Below are positions 1 to 6,628 of a DNA stretch of 10,752 nt, piece after piece (within the stretch, counting starts at the first letter, position 1; each line of letters opens with the position of its first letter). The stretch comes from JBLHLB01 sp047618505 (GTDB taxonomy: Bacteria; Planctomycetota; UBA1135; GCA-002686595). Where the stretch lies: NCBI GenBank assembly GCA_047618505.1, contig JBLHLB010000116.1:1-10752 (forward strand), written 5' to 3'. The notes beneath the pieces are model-generated. The model saw only the letters and a program-made list of their open reading frames with translations, ran no database searches and was not told the origin of the DNA. Made by a program: the position numbers and the translations under genes.

Positions 1-2
1 AG

Positions 3-2228
3 CGCTGTGGCTTGGCCTGGCTCGACATTTCCACTGGACGACTACAGGCCTGTGAGCTGGATGAGCGCGAGCTAGCGGACGAGCTCGGTCGTATTCGCCC
101 CGCGGAACTCCTCCTGGCGCCGGGTCTCTTGGACTCACGTCCCCAACTGGCGCGCGAGTTGGGCGACGAACTGAAAGTCTCCCTGACGGAACGCGAGGCC
201 TGGCGTTTCGACCACGAAACAGCCCAACGCACCCTGGCTCGCCACTTCCGCGTTAAGGGTCTGGGCGGATTTGGCATCGAAGACAGTTCTCCCATCGTGC
301 CTGCGGCGGGCGCCTTGATGGAGTACATCGCAGAGACGCAACAGGCGGCCTGCGAACATGTCTTGCGGATCGAGAAGATCTCAAGCAGCGAGCACCTGGT
401 CCTGGATCGCGCCACGCGCAGTTGCCTCGAGCTGGTGCAAACCCAACGCGACGGTCGGCGCGAAGGTACGCTCCTGGAAACCCTGGACGACACGAACACC
501 GCCATGGGCGCACGTCTGGTGCGCGAGTGGTTGCTGCATCCCCTAAGCGACGTCGCACGCATTCTCGAGCGCCAGCGCGGCGTGTCTGAATTGGTGGACG
601 GCACCTTCCTACGGGAGGAATTGCGCGAGCTCTTAACGGACGTGCTCGACATCGAACGTCTGGTGGGCAGGGTAGCAACCGGTCGCTGCAATGGGCGCGA
701 CATGGTGGCCCTCTCCCGCTCGCTAAGCGTCGTGCCGCGCCTACGCGAAAAGCTCCACGATCCCACTTCGATCATCCTCGGGCGACTGTACGAAGAGCTG
801 GATCCCCTCGACGATGTCAGCTCACGTGTCCTCGGCACGCTCGTAGACGAGCCGCCTATGACCATCAAGGAAGGTGGTCTTGTACGCGATGGCGTGGACG
901 CGGAACTTGACGAACTGCGTGAGATCGCGGGCGACGCAAAATCATGGATGGCGCGCTTCCAGGCAGAAGAATCGGAGCGCAGCTCCTTGCCGGGCCTGAA
1001 GATTGGCTTCAACTCCGTCTTCGGTTACTTCATCGAAGTGCCCCGTGGGCAGGTCGATCGCGTGCCGGACAATTACGTTCGCAAGCAGACCGTTAAGAAC
1101 GCCGAGCGTTACATCACGCCGGAGCTCAAGGAGTTCGAAGCCAAGCTGGTCAAGGCCGAAGAACTCCAACAAGCCATCGAGTACCGCATCTTCCAGGAGC
1201 TGCGCGAGGTCATCCACGGGGAAGTGCGGCGCATGCTCGACACGGCCCGGGCCATTGCGGAATTGGATGTGTTGACGGGCTTTGCCCAGGTCGCGGCCGA
1301 GCGTCGCTATGTCGCACCCACAGTGGATGACAGCGACGCAATGCTCATCACAGAAGGTCGCCATCCAGTCATCGAGTTATCCTCCGCCTGCGAGAGCTTT
1401 GTGCCCAACGATGCGGAGCTCAACTGCTCTGATCGACGCCTTACGATCCTCACGGGTCCAAACATGGCGGGTAAGTCAACCTACATTCGGCAGGTGGCCC
1501 TGATCACACTCCTGGCCCAGGTTGGCTCCTTTGTACCGGCGGAATCCGCACACCTGGGCGTGGTCGATCGAATCTTCACACGGGTTGGGTCCGGCGACGA
1601 CATCGGGCGTGGCGAATCGACATTCATGGTGGAGATGGTCGAGATCGCGAACATCCTGAACAATGCCAGCGCCCGCTCCCTGGTGATCCTCGACGAGGTT
1701 GGGCGCGGCACGTCGACCTTTGATGGACTAGCCTTGGCCTGGGCCATCGCCGAACATCTGCACGAAAACTCCGGCTGCCGCACGCTCTTCGCCACGCACT
1801 ATCATCAGCTAACTGATCTAAGCGAACGCTACGCAGGCGTCGCCAACAAGACTGTGGCCGTGCGCGAATGGGGTGACGAGATCGTCTTCCTGCACAAGAT
1901 CATCGATGGTGGCACGGACCGCTCCTATGGCATTCATGTGGCGCGCTTGGCCGGCGTCCCGGCCGAGGTTATCGAGCGAGCCAGGCATATTCTGGCGGAC
2001 TTGGAGAGCGACGAGGATGGCTTGGCGGATCGCATTATCGCCAGCGCGCCCGCGACAAAGGTCAGTCCTGGGCCCACCGGAAGCGAGAGCACAGCGGTGG
2101 TGCAGCTAGGACTCTTCGGCGCGGCACCGAGCCCCGTGGAACTGGCTCTGCGCGAGATTGATCCCGATCGCATGACGCCGATCGACGCTCTGATTGAGCT
2201 CAAACGCCTGCGTGAACTCTTAGGCTAG
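3..2228 (+). CDS. mutS: DNA mismatch repair protein MutS (5' end outside window)
   Basis: MutS is the cytoplasmic ATPase that recognises mismatches and recruits MutL. The reading frame is open to the left edge, and the first visible residues (CGLAWLDISTGRL) match the start of the connector domain, around residue 130 of E. coli MutS. The N-terminal mismatch-binding domain with its Phe-x-Glu motif therefore lies outside the window, and the TTG at 12 is not the true start. Core and clamp domains follow. The clamp/core region has FNSVFGYFIEV and NAERYITPELKEFE. The ATPase has Walker A GPNMAGKST (1455-1481), Walker B LVILDE (1680-1697) and the FATHYHQL signature near 1790. The C-terminal tail holds QLGLF (2103-2117), which fits a beta-clamp-binding pentapeptide, then a MutS-like C-terminal helical segment. 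About 741 codons are visible against 853 residues for the E. coli protein. No lesion is seen. The next gene is not mutL. Identification is by motif recall and is very secure. Confidence 0.98.
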   Translation, partial: RCGLAWLDISTGRLQACELDERELADELGRIRPAELLLAPGLLDSRPQLARELGDELKVSLTEREAWRFDHETAQRTLARHFRVKGLGGFGIEDSSPIVPAAGALMEYIAETQQAACEHVLRIEKISSSEHLVLDRATRSCLELVQTQRDGRREGTLLETLDDTNTAMGARLVREWLLHPLSDVARILERQRGVSELVDGTFLREELRELLTDVLDIERLVGRVATGRCNGRDMVALSRSLSVVPRLREKLHDPTSIILGRLYEELDPLDDVSSRVLGTLVDEPPMTIKEGGLVRDGVDAELDELREIAGDAKSWMARFQAEESERSSLPGLKIGFNSVFGYFIEVPRGQVDRVPDNYVRKQTVKNAERYITPELKEFEAKLVKAEELQQAIEYRIFQELREVIHGEVRRMLDTARAIAELDVLTGFAQVAAERRYVAPTVDDSDAMLITEGRHPVIELSSACESFVPNDAELNCSDRRLTILTGPNMAGKSTYIRQVALITLLAQVGSFVPAESAHLGVVDRIFTRVGSGDDIGRGESTFMVEMVEIANILNNASARSLVILDEVGRGTSTFDGLALAWAIAEHLHENSGCRTLFATHYHQLTDLSERYAGVANKTVAVREWGDEIVFLHKIIDGGTDRSYGIHVARLAGVPAEVIERARHILADLESDEDGLADRIIASAPATKVSPGPTGSESTAVVQLGLFGAAPSPVELALREIDPDRMTPIDALIELKRLRELLG

Positions 2229-2250
2229 AACCCTGAATGAGCCCCCGGGG

Positions 2251-2296
2251 AGGCCAAGGTGAAAGACCTGCGCGAGGCTAGTCGACCTTGGAGCCT
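2251..2296 (+). terminator. possible stem-loop downstream of mutS
   Basis: An imperfect inverted repeat starts 22 bases after the mutS stop. CCAAGGT (2254-2260) pairs with ACCTTGG (2285-2291), and AGG pairs with CCT beyond a two-base bulge, leaving a 24-base loop. There is no U-tract, so it is a weak candidate for the mutS transcript end. It overlaps the end of the decayed minus-strand gene, so the symmetry could be coincidental. Confidence 0.25.
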
Positions 2297-2706
2297 ACGT
2301 CCTTCGCTGCGTCCTCGCCCTCGTCTGCAGCGGAATCTGCGGGGACCGAATCCGCCGGTATCGTGTCTGCCTAAACGGTCAACTCCTGGAGTCCTCCACT
2401 CGACGCGGCCAGGGCCTCGCGGATAGTGCGCCCCAGCTCCTCGGTGCCGAAGGGTTTGGCCAGGTTAGCCACGATCAAGTCGGGCTGTGCCAGGCTGCTT
2501 TTCCAGGCGGTATCCTCCGACACCAGCACAACGGGAAGATCCGGGAGCCGCGCGAGATCGCCATGACCCTCCACATAGGACACAGATCGGTGCTCGGAAG
2601 AGCACTTGAATCGGTAGGACGATCTCTCGAATCCGAACAACGGACTGTATCCCGCTGACTCTCCAGCTCTCTCACGGGACACGGGTCCCTACTTAGCCCT
2701 CTGAGC
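2278..2706 (-). pseudogene. decayed response-regulator receiver domain
   Basis: The minus strand encodes pieces of a CheY-like receiver domain in two frames. In the frame open from GTG 2682 to TAG 2371, the C-terminal half is recognisable: LPDLPVVLVSED (beta-4 with its Ser), then NLAKPFGTEELGRTIREAL, which carries the conserved Lys-Pro and last helix. Upstream residues in this frame do not look like a receiver. The neighbouring frame (about 2706-2560) reads LESQRDTVRCSDSRD and then TDLCPM, which resembles beta-2 and the segment before the phospho-acceptor Asp. This suggests a frameshift near 2560. After the TAG at 2371-2373 the same frame continues 30 codons, Ala/Asp/Glu-rich and beginning ADTIPADSVPADS, to a second TAG at 2278-2280. 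The N-terminal acidic pair was not found. It is most likely a dead gene fragment. The C-terminal half is well supported; the frameshift and tail are inference. An intact short protein is less likely. Confidence 0.6.
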
Positions 2707-2732
2707 GCAAGTCAGAGACTCCCCATTTGGGC

Positions 2733-2750
2733 CCAGGTCCCAGAACCTGG
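2733..2750. repeat. small inverted repeat
   Basis: CCAGGT (2733-2738) and ACCTGG (2745-2750) are perfect reverse complements around a 6-base loop. The repeat lies between the receiver relic and the end of the glycosyltransferase gene. It has no T-tract and its role is unknown. Confidence 0.3.
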
Positions 2751-2776
2751 CCGTGGATGACTCCAGAGTGCATCCC

Positions 2777-2796
2777 TGGGGAATTCAGGATCCCCA
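2777..2796 (-). terminator. possible terminator hairpin after the glycosyltransferase gene
   Basis: TGGGGA (2777-2782) and TCCCCA (2791-2796) form a 6-bp stem with an 8-base loop, 42 bases past the glycosyltransferase stop in its direction of transcription. There is no U-run. It could end the minus-strand transcript, but the evidence is only the symmetry and the position. From 2683 to 2838 I see no other gene. Confidence 0.25.
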
Positions 2797-2838
2797 TACC
2801 GGCGAGGGATTGCCCAGGTGAAGAGAACCCAAGCGCAC

Positions 2839-4530
2839 CTAGTTGCCCAAAGTCAGGCGCAGCTTGATCAGATTCCTGGCCGTCGTTTTTGGTTTTGGGA
2901 AGCGCTCAAGGCACTCCGCATAACGAGCAGCAACAAGACCCCAGTGGCACTCTTCCCCGACGAAATGGCGCACGGCCCGCTCGAGTCTATCGCGCAGGTC
3001 GGGGTCGTCCCGCAGATCCACCATTTGACGGGCCAGGGCATCCACCTCGCCTTCGCCTAGGGGCACCTTGAGCACGCAGCTGTCGGGAAGCTCGCTCTGC
3101 TCGGCCGCATCGCTCGCGATCACGGTCCTTCCCACCGAAAAGGCGCGGAAGATGCCGCCGGAGGTTCCTCCGGAAGTGGGCCCGCGCAGGTTGAGTGCAA
3201 CGTCGCTGGCATGCAACCACTCCCAGGCGTCTTCATCCGAAACGAAGCCAGCGAAATAGACCGCGTCCTCGATACCCAAGCGACGGGCGTAGGCGCGTGG
3301 ATCGAAGTCTCCGCCGTCGACTCGACCGGCGAGCACCATCCGAATGTCATCCCGTTCCCGGCGTGCTTCCGCCAGGGCGTCCAGGGCGCGATCGATTCGC
3401 TTGTGGGCCTGAACTCCCCCGAAGCTCGTCACCAGGAAGCCCTCGGTCCAAGCTTCATCGAGCCCCAGGGCTCGCCGTGCGACGCGCCGATCCTCGTCAC
3501 GCCAACGCCGCTCGGAACCGTGGTGCACAACCCCCACGGGAGTGGTCGCGTTGCGCTCCTCCAGGATGCTCCGCTTGACGTACTGCGAATGCACGAGAAA
3601 AGCGTCGGCAAAGCGCACAACTGAGCGGTTCAAGGGGAGCTTAAAGCGGTCACGCGCCAGGCTAATATTGGGCACCTCGACCGCCGGAGCCACACTCAGA
3701 TCAAGGTCGTGTCGACCGTCATCGTCGCGCCAACTCACACCTTCGACGAAGGCAGCCAGGCGGCGGGCATCGCCGTGCTTTTTCTGTTCCTTGAAGGCTC
3801 GGACACCCGCAGTCTCGATCTCGATCAGGGGTTCATCCTGCCCAGTGGGAATGACCTTGAACGTGCCCGGGGCACCCTCGGCCAGCACTTGCGGCCCCTG
3901 GCGAATAGAGACGCTCCGTTGGGCATCACCGTGGAGAGCAATTTCGACCTCCGCCACTCCCTTGGCCGGTACACGCAAACTGGCATAGTCGGCGATCCAA
4001 CGACCGTTGTCCTCGACTCCGTGCCAGCCATAAAGCAGGGATCCCGCGTGCCCCGAAGCATCCACCTTCAAGGTCGGCTGCGTGCGTTGTGCCCGTCGGT
4101 CGGCCCAGTTCTGTAGGTAGGTGCGCAGTTGATCCGGCCCCCCCTCTCGCAGGACAAGTGCGTGACCCTTCAGTCCCCCCCGCGCGATCCCGGGATAGGC
4201 CACCGAGGCCACATCAAAGAGCACCCAATCGTGCTGCATGACCGTACCGCCAATGGCGCGAATCATGCGCACCATGAAGGCGTGGCTGAGCTCGTTGCCC
4301 AGTTGGTAGAGCACCTGATCGTACTTGCGCGGATCAAGCTCCTGGGCCTCTCGAACAGTCACCTCCGCGCCCCAGCGTTCCGGGTCTCTGTCGCCTTCGC
4401 CAATGCGCTCGACAAAGACGTCAACGTCCACGAACTCGCACAAATACGGCAGCAAATGCAGGGTGTAATCACCGATACCAGAGCGAACGCTGGGCGGGGT
4501 GGTCACGAGGGCAACCTTTAGGCGCGACAC
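2839..4530 (-). CDS. GT4-like glycosyltransferase with inserted domain
   Basis: This is a predicted cytoplasmic GT-B retaining glycosyltransferase that would move a sugar from a nucleotide-sugar donor to a surface glycan or lipid acceptor; both are unknown. The 563-residue protein starts with the GT-B beta-1 and glycine loop (KVALVTTPPSVRSGIGDY, residues 5-22). Residues 311-340 (FLVHSQYVKR, then VGVVHHGSE) are typical of GT4 enzymes. The C-terminal donor-binding half has FGGVQAHKRIDRALDAL (370-386), FAGFVSDEDAWEWLHASDVAL (427-447) and PTSGGTSGGIFRAFSVGRTVI (451-471). Between the halves, residues about 165-275 form an insert (YGWHGVEDNGRWIADYASL, then alternating hydrophobic stretches) that looks like a beta-sandwich and is not part of the basic fold. 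Many relatives have Glu in the Pro-Thr-x-Gly-Glu-Thr-Ser-Gly loop; here it is Gly. GTG is the start because it directly precedes beta-1 and has AAGGA seven bases upstream. The gene lies 51 bases after the methionine aminopeptidase gene on the same strand, so co-transcription is likely. Confidence 0.88.
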   Translation of the reverse strand: MSRLKVALVTTPPSVRSGIGDYTLHLLPYLCEFVDVDVFVERIGEGDRDPERWGAEVTVREAQELDPRKYDQVLYQLGNELSHAFMVRMIRAIGGTVMQHDWVLFDVASVAYPGIARGGLKGHALVLREGGPDQLRTYLQNWADRRAQRTQPTLKVDASGHAGSLLYGWHGVEDNGRWIADYASLRVPAKGVAEVEIALHGDAQRSVSIRQGPQVLAEGAPGTFKVIPTGQDEPLIEIETAGVRAFKEQKKHGDARRLAAFVEGVSWRDDDGRHDLDLSVAPAVEVPNISLARDRFKLPLNRSVVRFADAFLVHSQYVKRSILEERNATTPVGVVHHGSERRWRDEDRRVARRALGLDEAWTEGFLVTSFGGVQAHKRIDRALDALAEARRERDDIRMVLAGRVDGGDFDPRAYARRLGIEDAVYFAGFVSDEDAWEWLHASDVALNLRGPTSGGTSGGIFRAFSVGRTVIASDAAEQSELPDSCVLKVPLGEGEVDALARQMVDLRDDPDLRDRLERAVRHFVGEECHWGLVAARYAECLERFPKPKTTARNLIKLRLTLGN

Positions 4531-4537
4531 GGGCTAA

Positions 4538-4542
4538 TCCTT
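4538..4542 (-). promoter_or_regulatory. ribosome binding site for the glycosyltransferase
   Basis: AAGGA on the minus strand lies seven bases before the GTG at 4530. It supports that GTG as the start and is one of the few clear Shine-Dalgarno sequences in this window. Confidence 0.6.
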
Positions 4543-4581
4543 GGAGGGAGAGCTGTGGTGAACAGAACGCGAGCGGGCTTC

Positions 4582-5559
4582 CTAGGCGGTCAGGACTTCG
4601 ACGCCTTCGGGGCCGAGGTACATCGTGTGCTCGGTCTGAGCAACCATGATGCCCGGCTCTTCAACCAAGGGCGGGTAGCGCATCAACGAGCCCTGACGGG
4701 CTAGCTTTGCAATGGTGTCCTCCAGGAGATCACGGTCGAACTCATTGAAGTAACGGCGCGCGATCGGGAGGCCGCGCCATGATTCGATGGCCCGCAGGAC
4801 ATCTCGGTCGAGGCCCTTGGCCTTGCGCGGGGGTCGCACCATCATGAACACCTCAGCCTTGCCGAGTTCGGTAATCATGCCGCGACCGGTGCTTGCAAAG
4901 GGTTCGATGGCAAAGACCATTCCCTCTTTCAACTTCCCACCGCCACGGTCCGCGTAGTTCGGAATTTGCGGCGGCGTGTGAACTTTCCAGCGACCGAGTC
5001 CATGGCCCGTAAGGTTGCGCACGGGTTGGAAGCCCGCACCGACGATGGTGCGTTCGATCGCTCCCCCCAAGTCGCCGACAGCAACATTGTCGCCCACCGT
5101 GTTGATAGCGGCGGCCAGTGCCGCTCGCGAGGACTCGATCAACGGAGTCCAACGCTTGTCCGCCGAGAGGTCCACCGAGTTGGCGGTGTCGGCCACATAG
5201 CCGTCCACGTGCACGCCCAGATCGACCTTCACGCAATCACCTTCCTCGTAGGTCTGGACATCCTCGGGAGAGGAGCAGTAATGGGCGGCCACATGGTTGC
5301 GACTCGATTGAGCCGGGAATCCCGGAGCAGCACCCGCCTCGCGGATCCGGTCCTCGACTCCCTCTAGAACGGATCGAATCGTGACGCCTGGCTGGATGGC
5401 TTCGGAGGCCCAGACACGGCATTCCTTGGCGATCTGGCCGGCGCGGCGAAAACAATCGAGGGCGTAGGACTCCATTCGTGGGGGCTCGTAGCTGGGTAAG
5501 GGGGTGGGCGTAGGTTGCTGCCCGGCGAACTTCGAGCCGAGCAGCATAGCGAGGCGCAT
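4582..5559 (-). CDS. map: methionine aminopeptidase, type II (archaeal-like)
   Basis: This dimetal hydrolase removes the initiator methionine from nascent proteins in the cytoplasm. The pita-bread fold and all expected metal ligands are visible: Asp113 and Asp124 (VKVDLGVHVDGYVADTAN), His186 (NLTGHGLGR), Glu219 (VFAIEPFASTGRG) and Glu310 (AQTEHTMYLGPEGVEVLT). The probable catalytic histidines are His93 (AAHY) and His194 (KVH). A helical insert between Glu219 and Glu310 (about residues 243-300, with LPIARRYF and LMRYPPLVEE) is the hallmark of type II enzymes. Recalled Pyrococcus furiosus MetAP aligns almost throughout, while E. coli MetAP (type I) lacks the insert. At 325 residues it is about 30 longer than the archaeal form. 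The extra length is a Pro-rich N-terminal stretch before Met29, and ATG 5475 could be the true start. Neither ATG has a clear ribosome binding site; 5559 is the first start after an upstream in-frame stop. The glycosyltransferase gene follows on the same strand. Confidence 0.93.
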   Translation of the reverse strand: MRLAMLLGSKFAGQQPTPTPLPSYEPPRMESYALDCFRRAGQIAKECRVWASEAIQPGVTIRSVLEGVEDRIREAGAAPGFPAQSSRNHVAAHYCSSPEDVQTYEEGDCVKVDLGVHVDGYVADTANSVDLSADKRWTPLIESSRAALAAAINTVGDNVAVGDLGGAIERTIVGAGFQPVRNLTGHGLGRWKVHTPPQIPNYADRGGGKLKEGMVFAIEPFASTGRGMITELGKAEVFMMVRPPRKAKGLDRDVLRAIESWRGLPIARRYFNEFDRDLLEDTIAKLARQGSLMRYPPLVEEPGIMVAQTEHTMYLGPEGVEVLTA

Positions 5560-5662
5560 CGCTCGCGGACCAACTGACTCGAATCGTGTGCTCTATCTCA
5601 CATTAACGCCCAGATTTGGGGAGCAGATTGCTGGGCCGAGGCCCCGGAGCCAATCCTGGGAG

Positions 5663-5695
5663 GCCAGTCCTGGGGAGCCCTTGCCCAGCACTGGC
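5663..5695. promoter_or_regulatory. hairpin in the divergent intergenic region
   Basis: GCCAGTCCTGGG (5663-5674) and CCCAGCACTGGC (5684-5695) pair over 12 positions with one C-C mismatch and a 9-base loop. The element lies between the divergent aminopeptidase (-) and ZIP (+) genes. It could be an operator for a symmetric regulator or a structured leader of the metal-transport operon. I see no convincing -35/-10 pair in 5560-5812 and nothing else there. The structure is seen; the function is inference. Confidence 0.4.
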
Positions 5696-5812
5696 TGGAC
5701 CGGTATTCGTTCCATGCTGATGATCTGTGCGGACTAGACTTGGCCCGAGGTCCAGGTCGGGTAGAACCTGGGCTGGCGCCCCCCCCCTCGTCCGACCACT
5801 TCCGCCGACCAC

Positions 5813-6628
5813 ATGCTTCGCCTCTTCGTTCTGGCCCTGGTGGTCCTTGCCTTCGGCGCACTTCCGCTGATCGTCAGGCGTACCGAGCGCACGCTGCACC
5901 TCCTGGTAGCCTTCGCCACGGGGATTTTCCTCGGCGTAGTCTTCCTGCATCTATTGCCGGAGGTGGCCCACATGACCGAGTTCGGCGAGGTGAGCGAGTT
6001 CGCTGGCCTCACCAGTGGCGGCGGCGAAGTGCTGGCGGCGGAGCCGGGGTCAATCCCAGCGGAGGACGACACGGTCTTCGCCCATGGACATCGCCTCTCC
6101 ATCCTTTGGCCCGGAGTGCTAGCGGGCGTGCTGGGGCTGTTTCTCCTGGAGAATCTGGTCCTACGCAAATCCAGCGATCGCCATGTGACCGTTTCCTGGG
6201 CCTCGCTCTTGGGTCTCGGGATTCACTCCTTTATCGCCGGGTTCGGGCTGGCGGCGGCGGGTGCGCACCCGGGACTTTCGGACCCGCTCTACGTTTCGCT
6301 GCTAACCCATAAGGGACCGGAGGCTTTTTCCCTGGGCACTGTTTTCCTCCTGGCTGGTTTCTCGCCGAAGCGCATCCTGGCCATCGTGGCTGCCTTCGCC
6401 CTGGTGACCCCGGCGGGGGCCCTAATGGGGAGCTTTGTTGTCGACACCCTATCCCAGGAAGGACTTCTGTTGTTGATGGCTGTCTCCACCGGGACGTTCC
6501 TGTTCGTCGCCCTGTGCGACCTTCTGCCGGAGGTCTTCCACCACCGGGAAGACGCGCTGCTGAAGGTTGTTCTCTTGATCCTCGGGATCGCCCTCAGCAC
6601 GGTGCTTGAGGGGCTAATCTCGGCGTGA
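5813..6628 (+). CDS. ZIP-family metal transporter
   Basis: This is a predicted inner-membrane permease for zinc, iron or a similar divalent cation, usually an importer in this family. The 271 residues show about eight hydrophobic segments: roughly 1-20, 28-50, 97-117, 128-150, 158-182, 187-210, 216-238 and 248-268. A variable loop at 51-96 ends in His-Gly-His (91-93), a possible metal-binding site. Helix 2 ends FLHLLPE (45-50) and helix 7 ends LCDLLPE (235-240), the paired ZIP motif. The metal-site helices are variant. Helix 4 has HSFIAG (138-143) where many ZIPs have a His-Asn/Ser-x-x-Asp-Gly motif. Helix 5 has HKGPE (166-170) instead of His-Glu-x-x-His-Glu, like the HK-type motif of eukaryotic ZIP1-3-like proteins. 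ATG 5813 begins the first membrane helix; no Shine-Dalgarno is visible. The stop overlaps the next start, so the two genes are probably translated together. Metal specificity cannot be read from the sequence. Confidence 0.88.
   Translation: MLRLFVLALVVLAFGALPLIVRRTERTLHLLVAFATGIFLGVVFLHLLPEVAHMTEFGEVSEFAGLTSGGGEVLAAEPGSIPAEDDTVFAHGHRLSILWPGVLAGVLGLFLLENLVLRKSSDRHVTVSWASLLGLGIHSFIAGFGLAAAGAHPGLSDPLYVSLLTHKGPEAFSLGTVFLLAGFSPKRILAIVAAFALVTPAGALMGSFVVDTLSQEGLLLLMAVSTGTFLFVALCDLLPEVFHHREDALLKVVLLILGIALSTVLEGLISA

Noticed and set aside
12..14. TTG as start of mutS
   Set aside because: The frame continues to the window edge with MutS-like residues, so the real start is outside the window.
2239..2400. 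Possible small plus-strand gene after mutS
   Set aside because: No convincing start, ribosome binding site or recognisable product; the minus-strand relic tail explains the non-random composition better.
3211..3624. Plus-strand frames opposite the glycosyltransferase gene
   Set aside because: They are antisense to conserved GT-B motifs and resemble no family.
5740..6312. Plus-strand open frame overlapping the start of the ZIP gene (190 codons)
   Set aside because: It is Arg/Pro/Gly-rich and in another frame from the ZIP gene, whose membrane helices are convincing.
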